Source of the DNA: Anaerorhabdus sp036636695
Lineage (GTDB): Bacteria; Bacillota_I; Bacilli_A; Erysipelotrichales; Erysipelotrichaceae
NCBI RefSeq assembly: GCF_036636695.1
Contig: NZ_JAVWNW010000002.1
Reading direction: 5' to 3' (one strand)
DNA: 64,000 bases
The notes under the pieces are model-generated. The model worked only from the letters and a program-made list of their open reading frames with translations, made no database searches and was not told where the DNA came from. The position numbers and the translations under genes are program-made. Shown in pieces: positions 33,090-40,883 of this stretch (positions are counted from its first letter, which is position 1; each line of letters starts with the position of its first letter).

Positions 33090-34172
33090 ATGAATAGCAT
33101 AAATTTTGATATGTATGAATACATTGTCGAATCAAAAGATGCAGTAAGAAACATCGTAGATCATCAGGAAGAAATTTTAGGTGATGCTGTCGAATACTGT
33201 GGTAGTAACATTGAACAAATCTATATTGTTGGATCGGGTACAAGTTATCATTCAGCACTAGCGGCCAGAAATGTTTTAGAAAGAACATTGAAGAAGAAAG
33301 TATTTGCAGTATATCCAATGTCATTTAAAGACAATGAATTGATTACAAACAAGAATACACTTGTGATTGGAATTTCGCATGCAGGGAGAAGTTCAAGTAC
33401 AATACAAGCACTTGAAAAAGCGAAGGCAGAAGGATTAAAAACAATTGCGATGACTGCTGAAAGAAACCGCCCTATCATAAATCATGCGGACAAAACAGTT
33501 TATATTGAAATTGGTCCAGAGTATGCAGGACCAAAAACAAAAGGCTTTTTTGGATCAGTTGCAACCCTTGTATTATTTGGTTTAAATTATGGTATTAAAA
33601 ATGGCATCATAAATGAAACAGAGAAGAATGAAATTATTAATCGCATGCTAAAGACAACGGATAATATTCCAGATATTGCAGCTAAATCATGGGATTGGTA
33701 TAAACGCAATAAAGAAGATTTATTAAAATCTCGAAGAATGATTGTATTAGGCTACGAGAACTGTTTAGCAAGTATGTTAGAAGGAACATTAAAAATATCA
33801 GAGGCTGTAAGATATAGTGTAATTGGTTACGAGCAAGAAGAATTTATGCATGGAATCTATCATGGAATAGATGAAGATACATATATGATCTATTTAGCAG
33901 CAAAAGGACAATATTATGAACGTTGTATACGAATGAAAGATTACTTCGAAAAGGAAAGACATAACCACAATTACCTTATTACTTCTGATAAAGAGCTAGA
34001 TAATGGCAAAAACTTTGTCTATGATTTTGTGAATGATGAATACTTTGAAGGATTAGAATATATTGTTCCTTTACAAGTTCTCGCAAGAAAATTATCTCAA
34101 GATTTAGGTATTGATTGTAATATATCAAGTGATCCAGAGTTTCATAAAAAAATGGCAAGTTATACGTATTAA
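33090..34172 (+). CDS. Second double-SIS-domain protein, GfrE/GfrF-like
   Basis: 360 residues from ATG 33090 (GGAGG before it); an earlier ATG at 33048 falls within the previous gene. Same two-SIS build as the 27309 gene: IYIVGSGTSYHSALAARN and GISHAGRSSSTIQALEKAK in the first domain (His-Ala for Ser-Gln in the phosphate loop), and MIVLGYENCLASMLEGTLK and YEQEEFMHGIYHG in the second. Having two different SIS proteins in one mannose-PTS operon is the pattern of Salmonella gfrE-gfrF, which cleave two sugar-lysine phosphates. Specificity is not readable from sequence. Confidence 0.85.
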   Translation: MNSINFDMYEYIVESKDAVRNIVDHQEEILGDAVEYCGSNIEQIYIVGSGTSYHSALAARNVLERTLKKKVFAVYPMSFKDNELITNKNTLVIGISHAGRSSSTIQALEKAKAEGLKTIAMTAERNRPIINHADKTVYIEIGPEYAGPKTKGFFGSVATLVLFGLNYGIKNGIINETEKNEIINRMLKTTDNIPDIAAKSWDWYKRNKEDLLKSRRMIVLGYENCLASMLEGTLKISEAVRYSVIGYEQEEFMHGIYHGIDEDTYMIYLAAKGQYYERCIRMKDYFEKERHNHNYLITSDKELDNGKNFVYDFVNDEYFEGLEYIVPLQVLARKLSQDLGIDCNISSDPEFHKKMASYTY

Positions 34173-34198
34173 TCCCTTCCCAAGAGAATAGTACCATC

Positions 34199-34232
34199 AA
34201 AAAACACACTTTTATACAGAGTGTGCTTTTTC
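34199..34232. terminator. Terminator between SIS gene and convergent GntR gene
   Basis: Stem ACACACT / AGTGTG with A-tract on the left and TTTTT on the right (one bulged C) and a 9-base loop. Usable in both directions. Confidence 0.75.
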
Positions 34233-34251
34233 GTATTAGTTAACCAAATTC

Positions 34252-34974
34252 TTATTGAAAAGATGAGAAAGTATATTCGTAAAGATCAGAACGATAATAT
34301 GTAATTGTGTATTGGAAAGGAATATCTTTTTCAATAAAACGAATAGAAATACTTTTTAATAAAGCATGGGTTTCGGTTTCTAGTAAACCTGTTTGTTCAT
34401 CAGTTCCTTCAACTGCGCTTAATTTAGTTACAAATCCTTTTACATCAATTCCTTGTCTAGCAACATATTCATCGATTGAACCAGTAAGTGCAGTTAAATC
34501 AATATTTGGAAGAAATCTTGCTGGAATATAATAATACTGTAAAGCGATAGGGATATTGTTTCCAGTACGAAGTCTTTTCATAAAGTATACTTCTTCATCC
34601 TCATGGATATGTAAGTCGTGAATGATATCAGGAAATTCTTTTGCTTTAATAATTTTGTATTCAAGAAGCTTAGCACCAGGAATCATTCCGATACTTTGCA
34701 TATCTTGGGTAAAACTCATCTTTCTTTGGATATTACGATTTACAGGTTTATATGCAACAAAAGACCCTTTCCCTTTAGAACGAGTAATAACCCCTTTAAG
34801 GGCTAAATCATAGAGAACGTTATGAACAGTTTGTCGGCCAAATCCAAACTTTTTGACTAATTCGCTTTCTGAAGGAATAAGATCGCCAACCTTTAGATTT
34901 CCGCTATGAATTTCACTTAAAAGGTAATTTTCCAATACTTGTTTCTTTGAAGTGGGGTTACTATTTTTTTTCAT
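34252..34974 (-). CDS. GntR/UTRA regulator of the second mannose-family PTS operon
   Basis: 240 residues. Full GntR winged helix (VLENYLLSEIHSGNLKVGD, PSESELVKKFGFGRQTVHNV, ITRSKGKGSFV) and UTRA domain with SFTQDMQSIGMIPGAKLLEY and KRLRTGNNIPIALQYYYI. Divergent from the EIIC-EIID-EIIB operon, with a 320-base gap holding candidate operators. The UTRA part is closest in pattern to the regulator at 25763, suggesting related ligands for the two operons. Ribosome site AAAGGGA. Confidence 0.92.
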   Translation of the reverse strand: MKKNSNPTSKKQVLENYLLSEIHSGNLKVGDLIPSESELVKKFGFGRQTVHNVLYDLALKGVITRSKGKGSFVAYKPVNRNIQRKMSFTQDMQSIGMIPGAKLLEYKIIKAKEFPDIIHDLHIHEDEEVYFMKRLRTGNNIPIALQYYYIPARFLPNIDLTALTGSIDEYVARQGIDVKGFVTKLSAVEGTDEQTGLLETETHALLKSISIRFIEKDIPFQYTITYYRSDLYEYTFSSFQ

Positions 34975-35297
34975 TTCTTGAGATCCCTTTCATGATTCTT
35001 GTTTAAAAATATTCTAAATACTATAGCTTAAGTATAACAAATTAATAACCAATGTTGTTATAAACATGTTTATTTTAATGGATATTTCACAAATGTACAT
35101 AATTAGTACAAATGTATGGACAAATGAAAAATGTTGTGCTATTTTTGTAGTAATAAGAGATATAAGAGGGAATCAAAGAAGGGGGGAAGAAGAAAAAATA
35201 TCCAATTATTAACTTGGATATTAAGATGATTCTTTAGCTTATGAACTTTAAATTTTAGAATCAACAAAAAATTATAAATTTAAGTTAGGAGGTAACT
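34975..35297. promoter_or_regulatory. Divergent regulatory region with repeats and a structured leader
   Basis: No gene is seen. Features: TATAACAA / TTGTTATA inverted repeat (35033-35040 and 35055-35062); three copies of ACAAATG(T/A)A at 35089, 35108 and 35120; TGTAC...GTACA dyad between the first two copies; a purine strip around 35175-35195; and a leader hairpin AATATCCAA / TTGGATATT (35197-35205 and 35214-35222). GATTCT and AGAATC can also pair later in the leader. No clean -35/-10 pair was found. One of these repeats is the likely GntR operator. Confidence 0.5.
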
Positions 35298-36044
35298 ATG
35301 AATCTATTTCAAGTATTTATAATTAGTTTAATAACAGGTCTAGCATATTTACAAAGAAGAGCATTAGGGGATTGTCAATTAGAAAGACCAATCGTATTAG
35401 GGCCAGTTATCGGTTGGATATTAGGGGATTTTAATGCAGGGTTACTAATTGGGGCAAACTTAGAATTAGTATTTATGGGTGCACAAGCTATTGGTGGATC
35501 AGTTCCATCAAATGTAGCTATTGGTAGTGCATTAGGAACAGCAGTCGCAATTACATCAGGAACTGGGCTTGAAGGCGCAATGGTTGTAGCTATCCCAGCA
35601 GCAGTACTTGCAAGTACATTTGAAATGTTTGCGAAGACAATAAGTGCATTTGCAGTGCATGGTGCAGATAAATATGCACTAAATGATAATTCAAATGGAA
35701 TTATATTAATGATGTGGTTAGGAAATCTAGTACACTTCTTAGCGTACTTTATTCCAACATTCTTAGCGTTGTGGTTAGGTGCGGATTATATTTCAAACAT
35801 GATGAATGTTATTCCGGCAAATGTTATGGCAGGTGTAAAAGCAGTAGGTGCATTATTACCAGCTTTAGGATTTGGTTTATTATTGAACAATCTTGGTCGT
35901 AAAGAGATTCTTGGTTATTTCTTCATTGGATTTGCATTAGCAGCCTATATTCCATCTTTTGGAGTTATGGGAATTGCGTTTATTGGTATCGCCTATGTAT
36001 GTGTTTGGGCATTCAATAAACTTCAAATGAATGGAGGTAACTAA
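35298..36044 (+). CDS. PTS mannose-family EIIC (second system)
   Basis: 248 residues, membrane protein. Family landmarks: ITGLAYLQRRALGDCQLERP at the start, GWILGDFNAGLLIGANLELV, then SVPSNVAIGSALGTAVAI. Ribosome site AGGAGG. First gene of the second PTS operon; EIID starts one base after its stop. No EIIA gene is found in this operon. Confidence 0.92.
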   Translation: MNLFQVFIISLITGLAYLQRRALGDCQLERPIVLGPVIGWILGDFNAGLLIGANLELVFMGAQAIGGSVPSNVAIGSALGTAVAITSGTGLEGAMVVAIPAAVLASTFEMFAKTISAFAVHGADKYALNDNSNGIILMMWLGNLVHFLAYFIPTFLALWLGADYISNMMNVIPANVMAGVKAVGALLPALGFGLLLNNLGRKEILGYFFIGFALAAYIPSFGVMGIAFIGIAYVCVWAFNKLQMNGGN

Positions 36045-36045
36045 G

Positions 36046-36855
36046 ATGAGTGAAAATCGTGTAGTGTTAACTAAGAAAGATATTAATCGTTTATTTAGAC
36101 GTTCAAATGCTGTTCAATCTGCTTTCAATTTTGAAAGAATGCAGGCATTAGGATTTGCATATGCAATGATTCCAGTAATTAATAAACTTTATTCAAATAA
36201 AGAAGAACGTATTCAAGCTTATCAAAGACATTTAGGATATTTTAATTCACATCCATGGGATTGTGGAGTAATCTTCGGTATTGTTGCATCAATGGAAGAA
36301 AGAATGGCTAATGGTGAAGATGTAAGTGAAGACAACATCACTGCAATTAAGGGTGCTCTTATGGGTCCACTTGCAGGTATTGGTGATTCATTATTCTGGG
36401 GAGCATTTAGACCAATCGTTGCAGGTATCTGTGCATCTCTTGCGTTATCAGGTTATGGAATTGCACCATTAATTTTCGTAATAGTTATCAATGTTGTACA
36501 CTTTGGCGTAGAATATTGGTGTGTAAAGAATGGTTATCAATTTGCAGATACTTTCATGCAAAAGATGGAATCATTAAATGTAAAAGTGTGGATGGAAGCT
36601 GCTTCTATTCTGGGCTTATTTGTAGTTGGTGGATTAGCAGCTACATGGCTAGGTGTAAGCACACCACTTGTTTATACTGTAGGTGAAGCTACAGTTGAAT
36701 TACAATCTGTATTAAATAATGTATTCCCTAAGCTTTTACCATTAGTTGCAACTCTTGGCGTTTTTGGATTATTACGTAAAGGTAAAAGTGCAACATGGGT
36801 AATGTTTGCGATTATCATCGTTGGATTTACATTAGGATTCTTTGGAATTCTATAA
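36046..36855 (+). CDS. PTS mannose-family EIID (second system)
   Basis: 269 residues from ATG 36046, preceded by GGAGG; the in-frame ATG at 36031 is inside EIIC. Family strips: RLFRRSNAVQSAFNFERMQ, ALMGPLAGIGDSLFWGAF, and a C-terminal pair of membrane segments ending WVMFAIIIVGFTLGFF. Works with EIIC above. The next gene is EIIB after a palindrome. Confidence 0.92.
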   Translation: MSENRVVLTKKDINRLFRRSNAVQSAFNFERMQALGFAYAMIPVINKLYSNKEERIQAYQRHLGYFNSHPWDCGVIFGIVASMEERMANGEDVSEDNITAIKGALMGPLAGIGDSLFWGAFRPIVAGICASLALSGYGIAPLIFVIVINVVHFGVEYWCVKNGYQFADTFMQKMESLNVKVWMEAASILGLFVVGGLAATWLGVSTPLVYTVGEATVELQSVLNNVFPKLLPLVATLGVFGLLRKGKSATWVMFAIIIVGFTLGFFGIL

Positions 36856-36885
36856 TTTACAAGATTGTTTAAAAAGGAAGGAGAG

Positions 36886-36911
36886 TGTGGTACTGCATAT
36901 GCAGTACCACA
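36886..36911 (+). repeat. 26-bp perfect palindrome between ribosome site and EIIB start
   Basis: TGTGGTACTGCAT and its exact complement join at 36898/36899. The ribosome site GGAAGGAG (36876-36883) is just before it and the EIIB ATG (36921) is 9 bases after it. Folded as a hairpin, the palindrome would leave an 11-base spacing between the two. It can equally be a protein-binding site. Confidence 0.85.
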
Positions 36912-36920
36912 AACTATAAA

Positions 36921-37400
36921 ATGGAATTTGCAGTAGTACGTATAGATGACCGTTTAATTCATGGTCAAGTCATTATGGGGTGGACTCATTCAAAAGGAGT
37001 TAACACAATCATTGCAGTAGACGATGTTGTTGCGAATGATTCTTTTCAATGTTCACTACTTCAATTTGCAACGCCACCAGGAGTAAAATCATATATTCTT
37101 ACTGTGGAAAAAGCAGCAGCATTAATCTTGTCTGGTGATCTTGCTAATAAGAAAATAATGTTGTTAGTAAAAGGTCCTCAAGCAATTCTTGGTTTGATGG
37201 ATAAAGGGGTTGAAATCAAAAATGTAAATGTCGGAAATGTTCGTCCGAAAGATTATACTAAAGAAATAGTTAGTCACATTTATGCACGCGAAAGTGATAT
37301 TGAAGCATGGAAAGAACTTTGCTCTAGAATAGAAGTTATAGGTCAAATTTTACCGGATAGTCCAAAAACAAATTTAAATGATTTAATGAGCAAATTTTAG
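36921..37400 (+). CDS. PTS mannose-family EIIB (second system)
   Basis: 159 residues from ATG 36921, where the family start begins (EFAVVRIDDRLIHGQV). Phosphorylated His14 in RLIHGQV. The GTG at 36885 would add twelve residues read through a palindrome and is too close (1 base) to the ribosome site, so it is less likely. The following strips VVANDSFQCSLLQFATPPGV and NVNVGNVRPKD fit the family. Its phosphate donor must be an EIIA encoded elsewhere, most simply the one at 28411. Confidence 0.9.
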   Translation: MEFAVVRIDDRLIHGQVIMGWTHSKGVNTIIAVDDVVANDSFQCSLLQFATPPGVKSYILTVEKAAALILSGDLANKKIMLLVKGPQAILGLMDKGVEIKNVNVGNVRPKDYTKEIVSHIYARESDIEAWKELCSRIEVIGQILPDSPKTNLNDLMSKF

Positions 37401-37421
37401 TCGTAAAGAAATGAGAATGTT

Positions 37422-39032
37422 ATGAAATATAATGTAAATGATCAACCCTATAATTCAAATCGATATTGCTTAACAGCTACAAATGGAATGGTATGTAGCA
37501 CAAGTTCATTAGCTTCTTCAGCAGGACTAGAAATGCTGAAAAAAGGTGGAAATGCAGTTGATGCAGCAATCGCAACAGCTGCTGTTTTATCAGTTACTGA
37601 ACCCACTAGTAATGGTATTGGTGGAGATGCTTTTGCGATTGTATGGATGAATCAAAAAATGGTTGGATTAAATGCTTCGGGATATACACCTAAAAATATC
37701 AATATCAAAGAAATAAAAGATAAAGGATATCACAGTATGCCAGAGAAAGGTTGGATTCCAGTAACAATACCAGGTCAACCAAAAGCATGGGCAGCCCTTA
37801 TTGAACGATTCGGAAAACTATCTTTAAAAGAAGTGCTTCAGCCAGCAATTAGTTATGCAGAAAATGGATATGCGATTTCACCAACACTCGCCCATCTTTG
37901 GGATAAATATGTTAGTAAAAATATTGATGAATATAGAAAATCATCAGAATTTGATGAATGGATAAAAACATTCACAAAAAATGGTGAACCCTATCGATTT
38001 GGTGAAATTGTAAAGTTACCTAATCATGGTAAAACATTAAGATTAATTGGAGAATCAAATTCAAAAGCATTTTATGAAGGTGAAATTGCGAAACAAATTG
38101 TAAAACAATGTAAACGTGATGGAGGCTATATTGAAGAAGATGATTTGAAAGACTATGATGTGGAATGGGTAGAACCAGTTAGTGTGAATTATCATGGGTA
38201 TGATATTTGGGAGATACCGCCTAATGGGCAAGGCTTAACGGCGTTAATGACACTTAATATTCTAAAGAATTTTAAATTTGACAAAAAGGACTGTACAGAT
38301 ACATATCATAAACAATTTGAAGCAATGAAGATGGCATTTGCAGATGCCTTTGATATCATTACTGATCCCAAAAATATGAAACGTGATTTTCATGAATATT
38401 TGAGTGATGATTATGGTAAAATAAGAGCTAAAGAAATCAGTGAAAATGCTGAATTAAGAAATCCTGTAAATCCTCCAAAGAGTGGAACAGTGTATTTGTG
38501 TACGGCAGATAAAGATGGAAATATGGTTTCATATATTCAAAGCAATTATATGGAATTTGGTTCAGGTATCGTTGTAGAAGATTATGGAATTGCATTACAA
38601 AATAGAGGTTCTGATTTCGCACTTGAAGAAAACCACATCAATGCTTTAGCACCAAGAAAGAAAACATATCATACAATTATTCCAGGATTTATTACCAAGG
38701 ATAATAAAGCTGTATGTTCATTTGGTGTCATGGGTGGTTATATGCAGCCGCAAGGACATGTTCAAGTAGTTACCAATTTAATTGATTTCAATCTTAATCC
38801 ACAAATGGCATTAGATGCTCCAAGATGGCAATGGAAAGAAGGAAATGAATTTATTGTAGAACCTGAATTTGATAAAAAAATAATTGAAGAATTAATTGCC
38901 AAAGGACATAGAGTAACGGTGGCAGATAATCGGTATTCATTTGGCCGTGGACAAATTATTTTGTTGGCAGATAACGGTGTTTATATAGGTGGTACTGAAT
39001 CAAGAGCAGATAGTAATATAGCTTGTTATTGA
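37422..39032 (+). CDS. Gamma-glutamyltransferase family protein without signal peptide
   Basis: 536 residues, an Ntn-hydrolase of the gamma-glutamyltransferase family. Landmarks: GLEMLKKGGNAVDAAIATAA near residue 30, EPTSNGIGGDAF, VPGQPKAW form as IPGQPKAWAALIERFG, and the self-cleavage nucleophile Thr356 in SGTVYLCTADKDGN, matching Thr391 of the E. coli enzyme. Bacterial GGTs are usually exported, but this one has no signal peptide, so it should act in the cytosol. It lies in a PTS operon, 21 bases after EIIB. It may hydrolyse gamma-glutamyl or related amide bonds of an imported conjugate. Weak ribosome site. Confidence 0.88.
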   Translation: MKYNVNDQPYNSNRYCLTATNGMVCSTSSLASSAGLEMLKKGGNAVDAAIATAAVLSVTEPTSNGIGGDAFAIVWMNQKMVGLNASGYTPKNINIKEIKDKGYHSMPEKGWIPVTIPGQPKAWAALIERFGKLSLKEVLQPAISYAENGYAISPTLAHLWDKYVSKNIDEYRKSSEFDEWIKTFTKNGEPYRFGEIVKLPNHGKTLRLIGESNSKAFYEGEIAKQIVKQCKRDGGYIEEDDLKDYDVEWVEPVSVNYHGYDIWEIPPNGQGLTALMTLNILKNFKFDKKDCTDTYHKQFEAMKMAFADAFDIITDPKNMKRDFHEYLSDDYGKIRAKEISENAELRNPVNPPKSGTVYLCTADKDGNMVSYIQSNYMEFGSGIVVEDYGIALQNRGSDFALEENHINALAPRKKTYHTIIPGFITKDNKAVCSFGVMGGYMQPQGHVQVVTNLIDFNLNPQMALDAPRWQWKEGNEFIVEPEFDKKIIEELIAKGHRVTVADNRYSFGRGQIILLADNGVYIGGTESRADSNIACY

Positions 39033-39057
39033 TTCTCCAATTTAGATAAGGTGGATT

Positions 39058-39603
39058 ATGAAAGTATTAGTAGATTTATACATATCTTGGTTTAAAATGG
39101 GTCTGTTCACGTTTGGTGGAGGATATGCCATGTTGCCAATGATTCAAAAAGAAGTTATAGAAAAACATCATTGGGCAACGGAAGAAGAAGTTATGGATTA
39201 TTATGCCATAGGTCAATGTACACCAGGAATTATTGCTGTTAATACAGCAACATTTGTTGGTTATTATCAAAAAGGAGTTATTGGGGGTATTGCCGCGACA
39301 TTGGGAGTAATTTCTCCTAGTATAATAATCATAAGTTTAATTGCATCAGTTTTGAGTAATTTTGCAGAAATTACACTCGTTCAAAATGCCTTAGCAGGTA
39401 TTCGTGTTGCCGTTTGTTTCTTGATGGGAACAAGTATTTTGAAATTATGGAAGTCGAGTGTTAAAGATATAACGGGAATATTCGTTTTTGCGATTGCATT
39501 ACTACTTGCATATTTTGCGAATATTTCAGTTGTCATCATCGTTATTCTCGCAGGAGTTGCTGGAATTGTTATTAGCAAAGTGAGGAGAATGAAACATGAG
39601 TAA
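39058..39603 (+). CDS. Half-size CHR-family (ChrA-like) transporter, subunit 1
   Basis: 181 residues, one CHR domain with about five to six membrane segments. Family motif FKMGLFTFGGGYAMLPMIQ near residue 11 and AIGQCTPGIIAVNTATFVGY near residue 60. Short CHR proteins occur as pairs that together equal one full ChrA. Named for chromate, but the natural anion is usually unknown. It overlaps subunit 2 by 8 bases. Its place after the GGT gene suggests transport of a small anion linked to that pathway. Confidence 0.88.
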   Translation: MKVLVDLYISWFKMGLFTFGGGYAMLPMIQKEVIEKHHWATEEEVMDYYAIGQCTPGIIAVNTATFVGYYQKGVIGGIAATLGVISPSIIIISLIASVLSNFAEITLVQNALAGIRVAVCFLMGTSILKLWKSSVKDITGIFVFAIALLLAYFANISVVIIVILAGVAGIVISKVRRMKHE

Positions 39604-40150
39604 CTTTATTTTGTTGATATTCGAATTTTTTAAAACCGGATTATTTGCGATAGGTGGCGGGCTAGCAACTATCCCCTTCCTACAAGATATGGCTGTCAAA
39701 TACAATTGGTTTTCTACTGAAATGCTAACAACAATGATTGCAATTTCAGAAAGTACACCAGGACCAATGGGAATTAATATGGCAACCTATGTTGGCTATC
39801 ATATGTTTGGTTTACCAGGAGCAATCGCAACATCATTAGCGATTGTTACACCAAGCATCATCGTCATTTGTATCATTGCAAATATGTTAAAAAAATTCAA
39901 AGAAAACCAAACGGTCCAAGATATATTTTATGGTTTGCGTCCTGCTGTTGTTGCATTGATTGCAGTAGCATGCGTTGATATTTTCTTAATCACATTATTT
40001 AATATTGATTTCACTTCAATTGCACAATTGTTTAATTGGAAATCATGGATATTATTACTTGTATTGATAGTAGCTAATCGTTTTAAGAAATTAAATCCAA
40101 TTCTTATTATTCTATTTTGTGCAACTGTTGGTGCAGTATTTGCATTTTAA
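39596..40150 (+). CDS. Half-size CHR-family (ChrA-like) transporter, subunit 2
   Basis: 184 residues, second of the pair, with the same plan: FKTGLFAIGGGLATIPFLQD near residue 12 and AISESTPGPMGINMATYVGY near residue 60, then about four more membrane segments. Start lies inside the end of subunit 1. Likely forms a heterodimer with it. It ends the operon at a bidirectional terminator. Confidence 0.88.
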   Translation: MSNFILLIFEFFKTGLFAIGGGLATIPFLQDMAVKYNWFSTEMLTTMIAISESTPGPMGINMATYVGYHMFGLPGAIATSLAIVTPSIIVICIIANMLKKFKENQTVQDIFYGLRPAVVALIAVACVDIFLITLFNIDFTSIAQLFNWKSWILLLVLIVANRFKKLNPILIILFCATVGAVFAF

Positions 40151-40184
40151 AAAAGATTCTCTAAATAATAGAGAATCTTTTAAT
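40151..40184. terminator. Bidirectional terminator
   Basis: Stem AAAAGATTCTCTA / TAGAGAATCTTTT with a 5-base loop. Ends the CHR operon and the convergent transglycosylase gene, whose stop lies inside it. Confidence 0.9.
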
Positions 40185-40797
40185 TTGAAAAACTTAGATT
40201 TAGTTTATTTGGATTATAGTTGTTAGGTGATTTTATAGTGTAAACAAGAGCATCAATTTCTGCGGAATTCAATTCACTAGGAAGCTTATTAAAGTAGTGG
40301 ATAGAAGCTGTTTTTATGCCAAAGCAATCTTCTCCAAAGTTGATAATATTGACATATAATTCTATAATTTCATCTTTTGAATAATTCTTTTCTAGTTCTA
40401 ATGCAACTAATAATTCAGCGATTTTTCGTTCGTATTTTTTTTCAAAAGTGAAATACATATTCTTTGCTAACTGTTGAGTGATTGTACTTCCTCCTTCAGC
40501 TTTTTTACCTTCCTTAATATTTGTAACAAAAGCACGAGTTAAGGAAATTAAATCAAATCCAGGGTGACTATAAAAGCGAGTATCTTCTGAATGGATTAAA
40601 GCATTTATAAATACAGGATTGATATCATCTAGAGTAGTATAATTTTCTCGTGATTTAATTTCATTTACATATTCTGTAAGAGGTTTATCTTTAAGAGCAG
40701 TTTGATACATATCAACACCTTTTACAACGATAGGTAATACAAAATTGACTCCAATGATTAATGTAACTAAGACAATAAATGCGAATAATCTTTTCAT
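40180..40797 (-). CDS. GT51 peptidoglycan transglycosylase, monofunctional
   Basis: 205 residues. One N-terminal membrane anchor (residues 3-26), then a GT51 domain with HSEDTRFYSHPGFD (catalytic Glu in SED), GGSTITQQLAKNMYF and RKIAELLVALELEKNYSKDE. It polymerises lipid II into glycan strands outside the membrane. There is no transpeptidase domain, so it is of the MtgA/SgtB kind. Ribosome site GAGGTGAG; TATGAT upstream is a probable -10. First gene is alone, followed by the terminator. Confidence 0.92.
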   Translation of the reverse strand: MKRLFAFIVLVTLIIGVNFVLPIVVKGVDMYQTALKDKPLTEYVNEIKSRENYTTLDDINPVFINALIHSEDTRFYSHPGFDLISLTRAFVTNIKEGKKAEGGSTITQQLAKNMYFTFEKKYERKIAELLVALELEKNYSKDEIIELYVNIINFGEDCFGIKTASIHYFNKLPSELNSAEIDALVYTIKSPNNYNPNKLNLSFSN

Positions 40798-40831
40798 ATG
40801 AACTCACCTCTTTTCTATACTTATCATAGAC

Positions 40832-40867
40832 AAAAAAAGTAAGTTCTTCCTTAGAAAAAACTTACTT
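40832..40867 (-). terminator. Terminator of the metallophosphoesterase operon (reverse strand)
   Basis: Read on the reverse strand: AAGTAAGTT, 13-base loop, AACTTACTT, then a run of five or more T. It follows the metallophosphoesterase stop at 40884. Confidence 0.85.
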
Positions 40868-40883
40868 AATCATTACAAAATTG

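Noticed and set aside
36885..36920. GTG 36885 as the start of the second EIIB
   Set aside because: It is one base from the ribosome site and would translate the palindrome into residues not found in the EIIB family; ATG 36921 matches the family start.
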